From the NCBI GenBank assembly GCA_035536775.1, contig DATLNM010000009.1, positions 1 through 40,217 of the forward strand: 40,217 nt of DNA, in the 5' to 3' direction. The translations under genes were made by a program, and so were the position numbers. The notes under the pieces were generated by a model. That model was not told the DNA's origin, ran no database searches, and saw only the letters and a program-made list of their open reading frames with translations. Numbering within the stretch: the first letter of the stretch is position 1; the number at the start of each line of letters is the position of its first letter. Source of the DNA: DATLNM01 sp035536775. GTDB lineage: Bacteria > Actinomycetota > CADDZG01 > WHSQ01. Positions 22,277 to 31,092 of the stretch are shown here, piece by piece.

Positions 22277-23404
22277 ATGCACGTAGACGACCTGTCGGTA
22301 GAGGACTTCCGCAACTACGTCACCGCGTCGGTCGCGTTGGCTCCAGGGCTGAACCTGGTCGTGGGCCGCAACGCGCAAGGCAAGACCAACCTCCTCGAGG
22401 CCGTGAACAGTCTGAGCGGGCTGGGATCCCCTCGAGGGCCGGACTCTGCCCTCGTGCGCGAGGGCGCGGATCAGGCGGTAGTGCATGCGACCGTCGTCCG
22501 GGGCGAACGCCGCGTGCGGATCGACCTCGAGCTCAGACCCGGTCGCGGGTTGCGGGCCTTGGTCAACCGGACCCCTGCTGATGCCCGGACGCTCGGAGAG
22601 GTGTTCACATGCGTCTTCTTTGGGCCGGATGAGCTGTCGCTCGTCAAAGGGTCGCCCGACGGCCGGCGACGGTTCCTCGACGATCTCGTGGTCAAGCTTC
22701 GCCCGGCGCGTCATCCCCTGCGCAAAGAGTTCGAGCGGACCCTCAAGCAGAAGAACGCACTCCTCAAGTCGGCGCCCGCCCGTCGGTCACCGTCAGATTC
22801 GGTGCGCGAGACCCTTGATGTCTGGGATGAGGCCTTCGCGCGCGCCAGTGCCGCCCTGGTGGCGGAGCGTCTGCGTACGCTCGAAGGGCTGACTCCTTTC
22901 GCAGAAGAACGCTACGTGTCGGTCGCGGGTGGCGGACGCATCGAACTGACCTATTCCTCCGGTTGGGCCGACCACGTCCCGGGAACGCCAGTTCCGTCCG
23001 AAGAGGAGCTTGTAGAGATGATGCGAGCCGGCCTCGCTACGGCGCGCCCCAAGGAGCTCGAGCGGGGTATGGCGCTCGTCGGACCCCAACGGGATGATGT
23101 CGTGGTCAGGCTCGGGCGCAGCGAGACGATGGACGCTCGCCTATACGCGTCGCAGGGTGATCAGCGCACCGCCGCCCTCGCCCTCAAGCTCGCCGAGCAC
23201 GACCTCCTCACCGAGACGTTGAATGAACAGCCGGTCCTGTTGCTCGACGACGTCTTCTCCGAGCTGGACCCCAGCCGCCGGACGTGGCTCGCGAAGGCGG
23301 TGGCAGGGGTTGGCCAAACGCTCGTCTCCTCGGCCGACACCGATGCGGCACCGCTCGAGGGGACTGCGAAGGTCCTGCGAGTCGAAGCCGGAACGATCTC
23401 GTGA
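22277..23404 (+). CDS. recF: DNA replication and repair protein RecF
   Basis: A 375-residue SMC-like ABC ATPase that loads RecA at gaps with RecO and RecR. Walker A is GRNAQGKTNLLEA; the LSxGxx-type signature is ASQGDQRTAALALKLAE; Walker B is PVLLLDDVFSELD. The N-terminal HVDDLSVEDFRNY is the standard opening. Its stop overlaps the DUF721 start by 4 nt. Confidence 0.96.
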   Translation: MHVDDLSVEDFRNYVTASVALAPGLNLVVGRNAQGKTNLLEAVNSLSGLGSPRGPDSALVREGADQAVVHATVVRGERRVRIDLELRPGRGLRALVNRTPADARTLGEVFTCVFFGPDELSLVKGSPDGRRRFLDDLVVKLRPARHPLRKEFERTLKQKNALLKSAPARRSPSDSVRETLDVWDEAFARASAALVAERLRTLEGLTPFAEERYVSVAGGGRIELTYSSGWADHVPGTPVPSEEELVEMMRAGLATARPKELERGMALVGPQRDDVVVRLGRSETMDARLYASQGDQRTAALALKLAEHDLLTETLNEQPVLLLDDVFSELDPSRRTWLAKAVAGVGQTLVSSADTDAAPLEGTAKVLRVEAGTIS

Positions 23405-23895
23405 CGTGGGAGGGCCCGCCACTTCCTCCGCGGCTGGGCGATCTGCTCGATGACGCAGGTGCTCGTCTGGGCATGCGCGCGACTCGCACCGTCGGCAAAG
23501 TGTGGGCGAACTGGAGCGAGCTCGTCGGTGCCGACATCGCGGCGCGCACCAGACCCTCATCTCTAAAGGACGGGGTGTTGCGGATCCGGGCGGATTCGCC
23601 CGCGTGGGCAACGGAGATCGGCTACCACGCGGACACGATCAAGGCCCGCGTCAATGAGCTCGCCGGTACATCCGTGGTGAGCGAGGTTGTGGTGTGGTCG
23701 GGGCCGCCCCGACGTGACGAGAAGGGGTCCACAGTCGGCTCCGGACGGGACGCCGATCGTCCTGCCGAGGAGAACCAACATGTCCCTTCGGAGAGTCCGG
23801 AAGAAGCTCTCGCGAGGGCGCGTGAAGCGTGGGCGAAGAGACGCGCAGGACGCGGTGCTCGCAGCGCGCGGGTACGTCCCGAAGGGACCTCCTGA
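23401..23895 (+). CDS. DUF721 (DciA-like) family protein
   Basis: A 164-residue protein. The core (about 10-95) contains GKVWANWSELVGADIAARTR, then LRIRADSPAWATEI and a KARVNELAG helix, which is the DUF721 fold with a KH-like shape. Family members next to recF include Rv0004, and DciA loads replicative helicase in bacteria lacking DnaC/DnaI; that role here is an inference. Residues 100-164 are a charged, disordered tail. GTG 23401 overlaps the recF stop (GTGA); the longer open frame to 23284 lies inside recF and is rejected. Confidence 0.85.
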   Translation: MTWEGPPLPPRLGDLLDDAGARLGMRATRTVGKVWANWSELVGADIAARTRPSSLKDGVLRIRADSPAWATEIGYHADTIKARVNELAGTSVVSEVVVWSGPPRRDEKGSTVGSGRDADRPAEENQHVPSESPEEALARAREAWAKRRAGRGARSARVRPEGTS

Positions 23896-23943
23896 GCGCG
23901 TGTTTCGCGGCCTCGGATCAACAGGAAACGCCCTGGTAGATGG

Positions 23944-23949
23944 TATTAT
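23944..23949 (+). promoter_or_regulatory. -10-like TATTAT, candidate gyrBA promoter
   Basis: TATTAT stands out in GC-rich DNA between the DUF721 gene and gyrB, 58 nt before gyrB. It is 7 nt from the ATG of the small ORF at 23957. No -35 hexamer is recognised. Confidence 0.45.
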
Positions 23950-23956
23950 TCTGACC

Positions 23957-24010
23957 ATGAACCCACCGTCAGAGAGCTTCTTCGAACGCGCCCACGAAGG
24001 GCTTTCGTGA
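23957..24010 (+). CDS. possible 17-codon leader ORF coupled to gyrB
   Basis: ATG at 23957 opens a 17-residue frame (MNPPSESFFERAHEGLS) whose TGA overlaps the gyrB GTG in a GTGA. It would be translated from a leaderless message made from the TATTAT promoter, and its termination would hand ribosomes to gyrB, which has no clear ribosome-binding site of its own. The peptide has no known relative and lies inside a longer, non-credible open frame (23687-24010), so it could be fortuitous. Confidence 0.35.
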   Translation: MNPPSESFFERAHEGLS

Positions 24011-25953
24011 CGCCGCCGAAGCGGTCGACACCGGCGACCAAAACACGCGACAAGAACACCTACACCGCGCAGGACATCACGGTCCTCAAGGGCCTCGATC
24101 CGGTCCGCCAGCGCCCCGGCATGTACATCGGCTCGACCGGGATCCGCGGTCTCCATCACCTCGTCTACGAGGTCGTCGACAACGCGGTCGACGAGGCCAT
24201 GGCTGGGCACTGCGACAAGATCGTCGTCGAGCTCCTCGCGGACGGTGGCTGCAAGGTTGCCGACAATGGTCGTGGCATCCCCGTCGATATCGTCAAGGGC
24301 GAGCGCAAGCCCGCCGTCGAGGTCGTGCTCACGACTCTCCACGCGGGTGGGAAGTTCGGCGGCAAGGGCTACCAGGTCTCCGGTGGTCTTCACGGTGTCG
24401 GTGTCTCGGTCGTCAACGCGCTCTCGGAGAAGCTCGAGATCGAGGTCGACCGCAACGGCAAGGTCCACTATCAGGAGTACCGGCGCGGAAAACCTCAGGC
24501 TCCGCTGAAGGTCCTCCGCCCGATCAAGCGGACCGGCACGACGGTCGCCTTCTGGCCCGACCCCGAGATCTTCACCGACGAGCGTGAGTTCAAGTACGAC
24601 ACGCTCGCGCAGCGCATGCGCGAGATGGCGTTCCTCAATCGTTCGCTCGAGATCAAGCTCGTCGACCATCGGGTCGAGCCCGAGGCCTCGGAAACCTTCA
24701 AGTACAACGGCGGCATCATCGACTTCGTCAAGCACATCAACGCGGCGCGCGACCCGGTCAATAAGCGTGTTGTGTTCTTCGAGGCCAAGGCCGAGAAGCA
24801 CGAGCTCGAGGTCGCGATGCAGTGGACCACTCAGTTCAACGAGTCCGTGTTCACCTTCGCCAACAACATCAACACTCACGAAGGTGGGATGCACGAAGAG
24901 GGCTTCCGACGGTCGCTCACGCGCGTGATTACCAACTACGCGCGTTCCAAGGGCATCCTCAAAGAGAAGGACGATGCTCTTGTGGGCGAGGACTGCCGCG
25001 AGGGCTTGACCGCGATCATCTCGGTCAAGCTGCGCGATCCGCAGTTCGAGGGACAGACCAAGACCAAGCTCGGCAACACCGAGATCAGGTCGTTCGTCGA
25101 GACCTCGATGAACCAGCGCTTCGCCGAGTTCATGGAAGAGCATCCCGCCGAGGCGCGTGCCATCTGTCAGAAGGCGGTGTCCGCCCAGCGTGCACGACTC
25201 GAGGCGCGCAAGGCGCGCGATCTCGTGCGCCGGAAGTCGCTCCTCGAATCATCGACGCTTCCCGGGAAGCTCGCGGACTGTCAGACGCGCGACCCACATG
25301 AGGCAGAGCTCTTGATCGTCGAGGGAGACTCCGCCGGCGGCAGCGCGAAGCAAGGCCGCCAGCGTGAGTTCCAGGCGATCCTCCCGCTTCGGGGCAAGAT
25401 CCTGAACGTCGAGCGCGCCCGGCTCGCAAAGATCCTCGAGAACAAAGAGATTCAGGCGATCGTCACCGCGATCGGCACGGGGATCGGCGAGGACTTCGAT
25501 CTCGCGAAATGCCGGTACCACAAGATCGTCTCGATGGCCGATGCGGATGTCGACGGCGCGCACATCAAGACGCTCCTGCTGACCTTCTTCTACCGCTACA
25601 TGCCCATGCTCATCGACGCGGGCTACGTCTATGTCGCGCAGCCGCCTCTCTACCGGGTGCCGTTCAAGGGCAAGGTGCACTACTTCAAGAACGAAGCCGA
25701 GCTGGACGCCTTCAAGGCGCAGCACTCGGGCAACAAGATCGAGGCCTCCCGCTTCAAGGGTCTCGGCGAGATGAACCCGTCGGAGCTGTGGGCGACGACG
25801 CTCGATCCCGAGCAGCGCACACTCCTCAAGGTGACGATGGAAGACGCCGCGCTCGCCGAGGAGGTCTTCTCGACGTTGATGGGCGAAGACGTCGAGGCCC
25901 GCAAGAACTTCATCCAGAAGAACGCACGTGATGTGCGGTTCCTAGACATCTAG
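24007..25953 (+). CDS. gyrB: DNA gyrase subunit B
   Basis: A 648-residue ATPase subunit of gyrase. The GHKL ATPase domain contains DNAVDEAMAG (N and E for Mg-ATP), ADNGRGIPVDI and GGLHGVGVSVVNALSE; the transducer domain follows; the Toprim domain starts at EGDSAGGSAKQGR (about 437) and includes MADADVDGAHIKTLLLTFFY. The C-terminus ends KNARDVRFLDI as usual. With GyrA it introduces negative supercoils. The GTG start at 24007 gives an N-terminal extension of about 20 residues before YTAQDITVLKGLDPVR. gyrA follows after 12 nt. Confidence 0.97.
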   Translation: MTPPKRSTPATKTRDKNTYTAQDITVLKGLDPVRQRPGMYIGSTGIRGLHHLVYEVVDNAVDEAMAGHCDKIVVELLADGGCKVADNGRGIPVDIVKGERKPAVEVVLTTLHAGGKFGGKGYQVSGGLHGVGVSVVNALSEKLEIEVDRNGKVHYQEYRRGKPQAPLKVLRPIKRTGTTVAFWPDPEIFTDEREFKYDTLAQRMREMAFLNRSLEIKLVDHRVEPEASETFKYNGGIIDFVKHINAARDPVNKRVVFFEAKAEKHELEVAMQWTTQFNESVFTFANNINTHEGGMHEEGFRRSLTRVITNYARSKGILKEKDDALVGEDCREGLTAIISVKLRDPQFEGQTKTKLGNTEIRSFVETSMNQRFAEFMEEHPAEARAICQKAVSAQRARLEARKARDLVRRKSLLESSTLPGKLADCQTRDPHEAELLIVEGDSAGGSAKQGRQREFQAILPLRGKILNVERARLAKILENKEIQAIVTAIGTGIGEDFDLAKCRYHKIVSMADADVDGAHIKTLLLTFFYRYMPMLIDAGYVYVAQPPLYRVPFKGKVHYFKNEAELDAFKAQHSGNKIEASRFKGLGEMNPSELWATTLDPEQRTLLKVTMEDAALAEEVFSTLMGEDVEARKNFIQKNARDVRFLDI

Positions 25954-25965
25954 AGGGTTTCCGTA

Positions 25966-28900
25966 ATGCCGAATACGCCGTTCCAAGACAAGCTGCCCGG
26001 TGACGAAGGCGGCATCTCCGAGATAACGATCGAGGAAGAGGTCCAGCAGTCCTTCCTCGAGTACGCGATGTCGGTCATCGTCAGCCGCGCGCTTCCCGAT
26101 GTGCGCGACGGACTGAAGCCCGTTCACCGCCGCATCATCTTCTCTGCGCTCGAGGCGGGATTGCGTCCCGATAGGAACCCGCGCAAGTGCGCGGCTCTCG
26201 TCGGTGACGTCATGAAGAAGTACCACCCGCACGGCGACCAATCGATCTACGACGCGCTAACGCGCCTCGCACAGGACTTCTCGACGCGCAGCTTGTTGAT
26301 CGACGGCCAAGGAAACTTCGGCTCCATCGACGGCGACGCGCCAGCCGCGATGCGCTACTGCGTCCGAGCAGATTCACTCATCCGTACGCCGAACGGAACC
26401 ATTCGCCTCGCAGATATCGCTCCTCTTGGTCCCGACTCCGAAGTCGATATCGACCTCAAGGTTCTCGACCGCAACGGCGATCCTGTTGCGGCATCGAAGC
26501 TCTTCCACAGCGGGAACCACCCGACGTTGCGACTGCGCACGCGCGAGGGATACGAGCTCGAGGGAACCCACAACCACCCTGTCCTCTGTCTCGAAAGCGT
26601 CGCGGGCGTCCCGATGCTCCTGTGGCGTCTTCTCGACGAGATCGAACCGGGGGCGCGTGTGGTTCTGGCGCGTCAGACGCCCTCCGAACATGGCGTCATC
26701 TCGGTTCGTGACCAGAAACTCGCGCTACTCGCGGGGGCGTGGGTGTCTGAGGGCTGGGCATCACAGACCCGAGCCGGTTTCAACAACGAGGACAGGCAGT
26801 ACTTCGATGCCGTGCTCGACGCGTTCGATGGGCTCGTCGGGGGTCCGCGCTACGTGTATTCGCGCGTCATTCGATCGGGTCAGACGATCCACGAGCTAGA
26901 CGTTCAGAACATGGAGCGATTCAAGGCCAGCGATCTGGGTGAAATGTGTGGCCTGCGAAGCAACTGCAAGCGGGTGCCCGGCTTCATCTGGTCCGGCCCA
27001 CCTGAGATCAAGCGGATCTTCCTTCAGGCTCTGTTCGAAGGCGACGGGTCGTCCTCGCTCCTCAGTCGCAGCACGATGCAGATCTCGTATTCCACCCGCA
27101 GTGCTGCCCTTGCTAAAGAGGTTCAGACGCTGCTCCTCGAGTTCGGTGTCGTCTCCCGACTCTCCCTCTCAGCTCGTGGCGAGACGAAAGTTGTCATCAC
27201 CAACCGAAGAGACGCGCGGTTGTTTGCGTCTCGGGTCGGGTTCTGGGGGGTCAAGCAGCGGAAGCTCGAGGCTGAGCTCGAGCGAGTGCCGCTCACGAGC
27301 CGGGCGATGTCGCACGATCATGTGCCGTTCGTTGCCAACTACATCCGCTCGGAGGCGACCGGCACCTACCGCGAGAAGTTGTGGCTCATCAAGAACAACC
27401 TGGATCGCATCGAGCGCTGGGAGCGCCACGGCGAGCGCATCCTCAGCGAGATCACTTCGGACGAGGTGCGGCGAGTCATCGAGCCTCTCGTCACCGGGGA
27501 CTACTACTACGCAGAGGTCGTGGTGGTCGAAGACGCCGGCGTTCAGCCGGTTTACTCGATCCGGGTCGAGAGCGACGACCACTCGTTCATCAGCAACGGG
27601 TTCATCAGTCACAACACCGAATGCAGGTTGTCGAAGTTGGCTATGGAGCTCGTGCGCGATATTGACGAGGAGACGGTCGACTTCGGGCCCAACTACGACG
27701 GGTACGAGATCGAGCCCCTCGTGCTTCCGGCGAGGTTCCCGAACCTCCTCGTCAACGGGTCCAGCGGGATCGCGGTCGGCATGGCGACCAACATCCCCCC
27801 GCACAACCTCGGCGAGGTCTGCGACGCGGTCATCGAGATCCTCGAGAACCCCGAGATCGCGGCCGATCCCGAGGAGATGCTTAAGAGCGTGATGAAGCAC
27901 ATCAAGGGGCCGGACTTCCCGACCGGCGCGTTGATCCTCGGGCGCCAGGGCATCAACGACGCGTACACGACCGGCCGCGGCTCAGTGAAGATGCGCGCCG
28001 TCTGCGAGATCGAAGAAGGACCCAAGGGCAACCCGCGCATCGTCGTGACCGAGCTGCCTTACCAGGTGAACAAGGCGCGGCTCGCGGCCAAGATTGCCGA
28101 GCTCGTTAACGCGAAGGAAGGCCGTCTCGAAGGGATCGCCGACCTGCGCGACGAGTCGTCGGACCGTGGCGGGATGCGCCTCATCATCGACCTCAAGAAG
28201 ACCGCGGTGCCCCAGGTCGTGCTCAACACGCTCTACAAGCGTACGCAGCTCCAGGACACCTTCGGCGTCAACATGCTTGCGCTCGTCGACGGGGTCCCTC
28301 GCACGCTGAACATCGCGGAAGTCATCGCGGCCTACATCACGCACCAGATCGAGGTCATCGTCCGTCGCACTCAGTTCCGTCTCCGCAAGGCCCAGGAGCG
28401 GTCGCACATCCTCGAAGGGCTCATCATCGCCCTCGACCATATCGACGAGATCGTGCGCCTCATCCGGGCTGCCAACGACACCGAAGAGGCCAAGAACGGC
28501 CTTATGACGCGCTTCAAGCTGAGCGAGATTCAGGCGCAGCACATCCTGGACATGCCGCTGCGCCGTCTGACCGCGCTCGAGCAGGACAAGATTCGCGAGG
28601 AGCACGCCGAGCTGCAGCGGACGATCGCCGACCTCAAGTCGATCCTCGGCGATCCGACGCGCGTCCGCTTGATCATCGCCGACGAGCTGAAGGAGATCCG
28701 AAACAAGTTCGCGGATCCACGCCGCAGCCGGCTCGTGCCCGATGAGGGCGAGTTCAACATCGAGGACCTGATCGCCGACGAGGACCTGATCATCTCGGTG
28801 TCGCGCGACGGTTACGTCAAGAGCGTGGCCTCGGACACTTACCGCCTACAAGGTCGAGGCGGTCGAGGGGTGCGTGGCGCAACGCTCAAGGAAGGCGACA

Positions 28901-29733
28901 TCGTCGAGCACCTCCTCACGACTACGGCTCACGCGTATCTGCTGCTGTTTTCGAACACGGGACGCGTCTACCGGCTCAAGGCTCATGAGATCCCCAAGCG
29001 TGACCGCACCGCACGCGGCACCGCGGTGGTCAATGTCGTGCCGATGCGCCCGGACGATCGTGTAGCCGCGGTTATCGACACCCGTGACTACGAGACGTAT
29101 CGCTACCTGCTGATCGCGACGAAACGGGGCATGGTCAAGAAGACGCTCTTTCGTGAGTACGACTCGTCGCGCAAGGAGGGAATCATCGCCCTCAACCTCA
29201 AAGAGGGCGATGAGGTCGTGCGCGTCGTCCCGACCTCGGGCGAGGACGACCTCTTGTTGATCTCCAAGAAGGGCAAGGCGATCCGTTTCTCCGAGAAGAA
29301 CGTCCGCCCGATGGGCAGGACGGCGACCGGCGTCATCGGCATCCGGCTCGCGCCCGACGACGAGGTCGTCGCATGCGGCATCGTGGTTCCAGGCGGGGAG
29401 CTGTTCGTGGTCACCGAGTTCGGCTACGGCAAACGGACCAAGCTCACCGAGTTCCCCAAGAAGGGCCGAGGCGGGATGGGGGTTATCGCGGCTAAGCTGA
29501 CGAAGCCTCGGGGACCCATCGTAGGAGCCTCCGTGGTCACGCCTGGAGACGAAGTGTTCCTGATCTCGAACGACGGTGTCGTGATCCGCGTCGCCGTGGG
29601 GGACATCTCCCGGCAGGGTCGGCCCACCACAGGAGTTCGCGTGATGAACCTCGCGCAAGGGGCCTCTGTGTCGGCGCTGGCGCCGGTGGTGGGGGAGCCG
29701 GACGACGGGGGTCAGACGCAACTGCCCAAGTAA
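25966..29733 (+). CDS. gyrA: DNA gyrase subunit A, interrupted by an in-frame intein
   Basis: A 1255-residue precursor: an 836-residue gyrase A extein plus a 419-residue intein (residues 132-550). N-extein landmarks are RALPDVRDGLKPVHRRI, HPHGDQSIYDAL and GNFGSIDGDAPAAMRY, in which Y131 is the DNA-cleaving tyrosine. The intein follows directly, and the C-extein resumes TECRLSKLAMELVRDIDEET. The C-terminal beta-pinwheel has the GyrA-box-like LQGRGGRGVRG and ends with an acidic/Gln tail. The position homologous to E. coli Ser83 is Gln92; the Asp87 equivalent (D96) is kept. ATG 25966 is the start, with GGGTTTCC between it and the gyrB stop. Splicing must occur for functional gyrase. Confidence 0.97.
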   Translation: MPNTPFQDKLPGDEGGISEITIEEEVQQSFLEYAMSVIVSRALPDVRDGLKPVHRRIIFSALEAGLRPDRNPRKCAALVGDVMKKYHPHGDQSIYDALTRLAQDFSTRSLLIDGQGNFGSIDGDAPAAMRYCVRADSLIRTPNGTIRLADIAPLGPDSEVDIDLKVLDRNGDPVAASKLFHSGNHPTLRLRTREGYELEGTHNHPVLCLESVAGVPMLLWRLLDEIEPGARVVLARQTPSEHGVISVRDQKLALLAGAWVSEGWASQTRAGFNNEDRQYFDAVLDAFDGLVGGPRYVYSRVIRSGQTIHELDVQNMERFKASDLGEMCGLRSNCKRVPGFIWSGPPEIKRIFLQALFEGDGSSSLLSRSTMQISYSTRSAALAKEVQTLLLEFGVVSRLSLSARGETKVVITNRRDARLFASRVGFWGVKQRKLEAELERVPLTSRAMSHDHVPFVANYIRSEATGTYREKLWLIKNNLDRIERWERHGERILSEITSDEVRRVIEPLVTGDYYYAEVVVVEDAGVQPVYSIRVESDDHSFISNGFISHNTECRLSKLAMELVRDIDEETVDFGPNYDGYEIEPLVLPARFPNLLVNGSSGIAVGMATNIPPHNLGEVCDAVIEILENPEIAADPEEMLKSVMKHIKGPDFPTGALILGRQGINDAYTTGRGSVKMRAVCEIEEGPKGNPRIVVTELPYQVNKARLAAKIAELVNAKEGRLEGIADLRDESSDRGGMRLIIDLKKTAVPQVVLNTLYKRTQLQDTFGVNMLALVDGVPRTLNIAEVIAAYITHQIEVIVRRTQFRLRKAQERSHILEGLIIALDHIDEIVRLIRAANDTEEAKNGLMTRFKLSEIQAQHILDMPLRRLTALEQDKIREEHAELQRTIADLKSILGDPTRVRLIIADELKEIRNKFADPRRSRLVPDEGEFNIEDLIADEDLIISVSRDGYVKSVASDTYRLQGRGGRGVRGATLKEGDIVEHLLTTTAHAYLLLFSNTGRVYRLKAHEIPKRDRTARGTAVVNVVPMRPDDRVAAVIDTRDYETYRYLLIATKRGMVKKTLFREYDSSRKEGIIALNLKEGDEVVRVVPTSGEDDLLLISKKGKAIRFSEKNVRPMGRTATGVIGIRLAPDDEVVACGIVVPGGELFVVTEFGYGKRTKLTEFPKKGRGGMGVIAAKLTKPRGPIVGASVVTPGDEVFLISNDGVVIRVAVGDISRQGRPTTGVRVMNLAQGASVSALAPVVGEPDDGGQTQLPK
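26359..27615 (+). mobile_element. GyrA intein with LAGLIDADG homing endonuclease
   Basis: A 419-residue full-length intein inserted between Y131 and T551 of the precursor, the same site as the mycobacterial GyrA inteins. Splicing residues: Cys1 (CVRADSLIRT), block B GTHNHPV (T70, H73), the C-terminal FISNGFISHN ending His-Asn, and +1 Thr. The central region carries two dodecapeptide motifs, LLAGAWVSEGW (E131 of the intein) and LQALFEGDGSS (D229), so the endonuclease looks intact. C-terminal AGVQPVYSIRVESDDHSFIS closely resembles the mycobacterial version. Inteins of this type spread by cutting intein-less alleles. Confidence 0.96.
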
Positions 29734-29835
29734 TACGGCAGGATCGTCGGCTTGCATCGATACTGACGCACAAGAAATAGGCCGCCGGGACCAAGCCGCT
29801 GCGAAGCGGAACAAGCGCTGAACATCGGAGGAAGC

Positions 29836-30450
29836 GTGTCGTCGAGGGAAGAGCACACCGGGGTCTGGAAGGCGGAGTCGACCTCGTCGCCGGCGCCGCG
29901 GGCCTCAGAGCTCCCGTCGATCGCGACCAGATCTGACGCGACCCGGTCTGACACGACCGCTTCGACATCGCGCCCCGCTCCCGGCGAGTCATCGCAGTCG
30001 TCCTCGATACCCGTCCACCGACCCCAGCCGGCGCAGCGGTCGACCCCGCCCACGCGTCCCACCGCGCAGCAGGCTCAGGGTCAACGCAAACGGCCCGGCC
30101 TGCGACGCGTCAAGAGGGTTGTCAGACACATCGACCCGGTGAGCGTCCTAAGACTGTCGCTGTTCTATTCGGTGTGCTTCCTCGTCATCTGGCTCATCGT
30201 GGTGGCGGGGATCTATTACCTCGTCAATTCCCGTGGCCTGTTCGACGCTCTGGAAGAGTTGAGTGACGGCCTCGCGCTCGGATGGAACCTCGACATCACA
30301 TTGTGGTGGGTCGAGCGGTGGGCCTTCCTTATCGGTCTCACCGTCGGCGTGTTGGGGTCGCTGATGAGTGTCTTCGTCGTGTTCCTCTACAACATCGCGG
30401 CAGATCTGCTGGGGGGCGTCGAGATGACGCACGTCGAGCGGGACATGTAG
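29836..30450 (+). CDS. DUF3566 membrane protein (Rv0007-like)
   Basis: A 204-residue protein. Residues 1-85 are disordered, rich in Ser, Thr, Pro and Arg. A basic patch RKRPGLRRVKRVVRHIDP leads into two transmembrane helices (about 107-129 and 163-186), separated by an exposed loop with LVNSRGLFDALEEL and ALGWNLDI; the end is ADLLGGVEMTHVERD. This is the DUF3566 family, found almost always right after gyrA in Actinomycetota; a role in cell-wall or division biology has been proposed for mycobacterial relatives. The GTG start has GGAGGAA immediately upstream. It converges on the next gene with only 6 nt between the stops. Confidence 0.92.
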   Translation: MSSREEHTGVWKAESTSSPAPRASELPSIATRSDATRSDTTASTSRPAPGESSQSSSIPVHRPQPAQRSTPPTRPTAQQAQGQRKRPGLRRVKRVVRHIDPVSVLRLSLFYSVCFLVIWLIVVAGIYYLVNSRGLFDALEELSDGLALGWNLDITLWWVERWAFLIGLTVGVLGSLMSVFVVFLYNIAADLLGGVEMTHVERDM

Positions 30451-30456
30451 TCGCGA

Positions 30457-31080
30457 TCACTCCGCTTTAGACAAGAGCTTCTCTCCCGCTCTTATCGGCA
30501 CGTCCAACCTGTTGCTAGGCGGCGCCAGCGGACACGACCACCTCGGGTCATATGAACAGGATGGGTTGTACGCGAAGTTGAAGTCGAGGATGAGCTCGTC
30601 TCCCTGACCACCGAGGTCAGCACCCTTAACAGAATCGAGCAGGTAGCGTCCTCCTCCGTACGTTTCCGTGCCCGACGTGGTGTCGAGTAATGGAACGAAC
30701 ACCCCGCCGCCGTAACCCTCCAGCCAAAAGACGCCCAGCGTGTGTTCGGACGCGCCGAGATCGAATCGCGCCGACGCAAACAGCTCCCCGTTGAACGTCC
30801 CTGAGCTCGCAGGCAGCGTGATCGATGAACCCGTTGCGGGCTCGAGGCGAGCGGCGACACGCAGCGCGGCGTCGTACTCGAAGTAGGGGAGCCCCCTGAA
30901 TCCCGCGCGTTCCGCGGTGGGGATCGGCGACTGCAGATGCTCCGCGAACAACCGGTCGCGCTCGGCGCGCCACATCGCCCACGCAGTCTCAGGGTCGGTG
31001 GCGCCCCGCACGTCTGCATAAAGGGCCGCGATCGTCCGTCTCCAGTCGAACAGCGTGAGTAGGCTGGTCATCGGGCGCAT
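30457..31080 (-). CDS. DUF1684 family protein
   Basis: A 207-residue protein with DUF1684 hallmarks: WRAERDRLFAEHLQSPI near the start, GLPYFEYDAALR in the middle, a GVFWLEGYGGGVFVPLLD strand region, YGGGRYLLD, and the C-terminal LDFNFAYNPSCSYDPRWSCP and APPSNRLDVPIRAGE. The two Cys in the last block are typical. No signal peptide is present. The biochemical role of the family is unknown. Start ATG 31080; an ATG at 31071 (M4) is an alternative. TAGGCA lies exactly 6 nt before 31080 on the minus strand, so the transcript may be leaderless. It is not part of the conserved origin order. Confidence 0.85.
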   Translation of the reverse strand: MRPMTSLLTLFDWRRTIAALYADVRGATDPETAWAMWRAERDRLFAEHLQSPIPTAERAGFRGLPYFEYDAALRVAARLEPATGSSITLPASSGTFNGELFASARFDLGASEHTLGVFWLEGYGGGVFVPLLDTTSGTETYGGGRYLLDSVKGADLGGQGDELILDFNFAYNPSCSYDPRWSCPLAPPSNRLDVPIRAGEKLLSKAE

Positions 31081-31086
31081 GGTTCG

Positions 31087-31092
31087 TGCCTA
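31087..31092 (-). promoter_or_regulatory. -10-like TAGGCA, possible leaderless promoter of the DUF1684 gene
   Basis: Minus-strand TAGGCA, six bases (CGAACC), then the ATG at 31080. It fits the spacing seen at other leaderless starts here, but the last base is A instead of the usual T. Confidence 0.3.

Noticed and set aside
23687..24010. A 107-codon frame between the DUF721 gene and gyrB
   Set aside because: Most of it overlaps the DUF721 gene out of frame and is Arg/Gly-rich; only the last 17 codons, behind a promoter, are kept as a possible leader ORF.
23563..25143. A 526-codon open frame on the minus strand opposite recF-downstream DNA and gyrB
   Set aside because: It is the complementary shadow of the highly biased gyrB codons; the translation is repetitive Leu/Asp/Val-rich sequence with no domain, and gyrB is certain.
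28846..29856. A 336-codon minus-strand open frame opposite the gyrA 3' end
   Set aside because: It is antisense to conserved GyrA pinwheel sequence; composition is His/Asp/Arg-rich and no family is seen.
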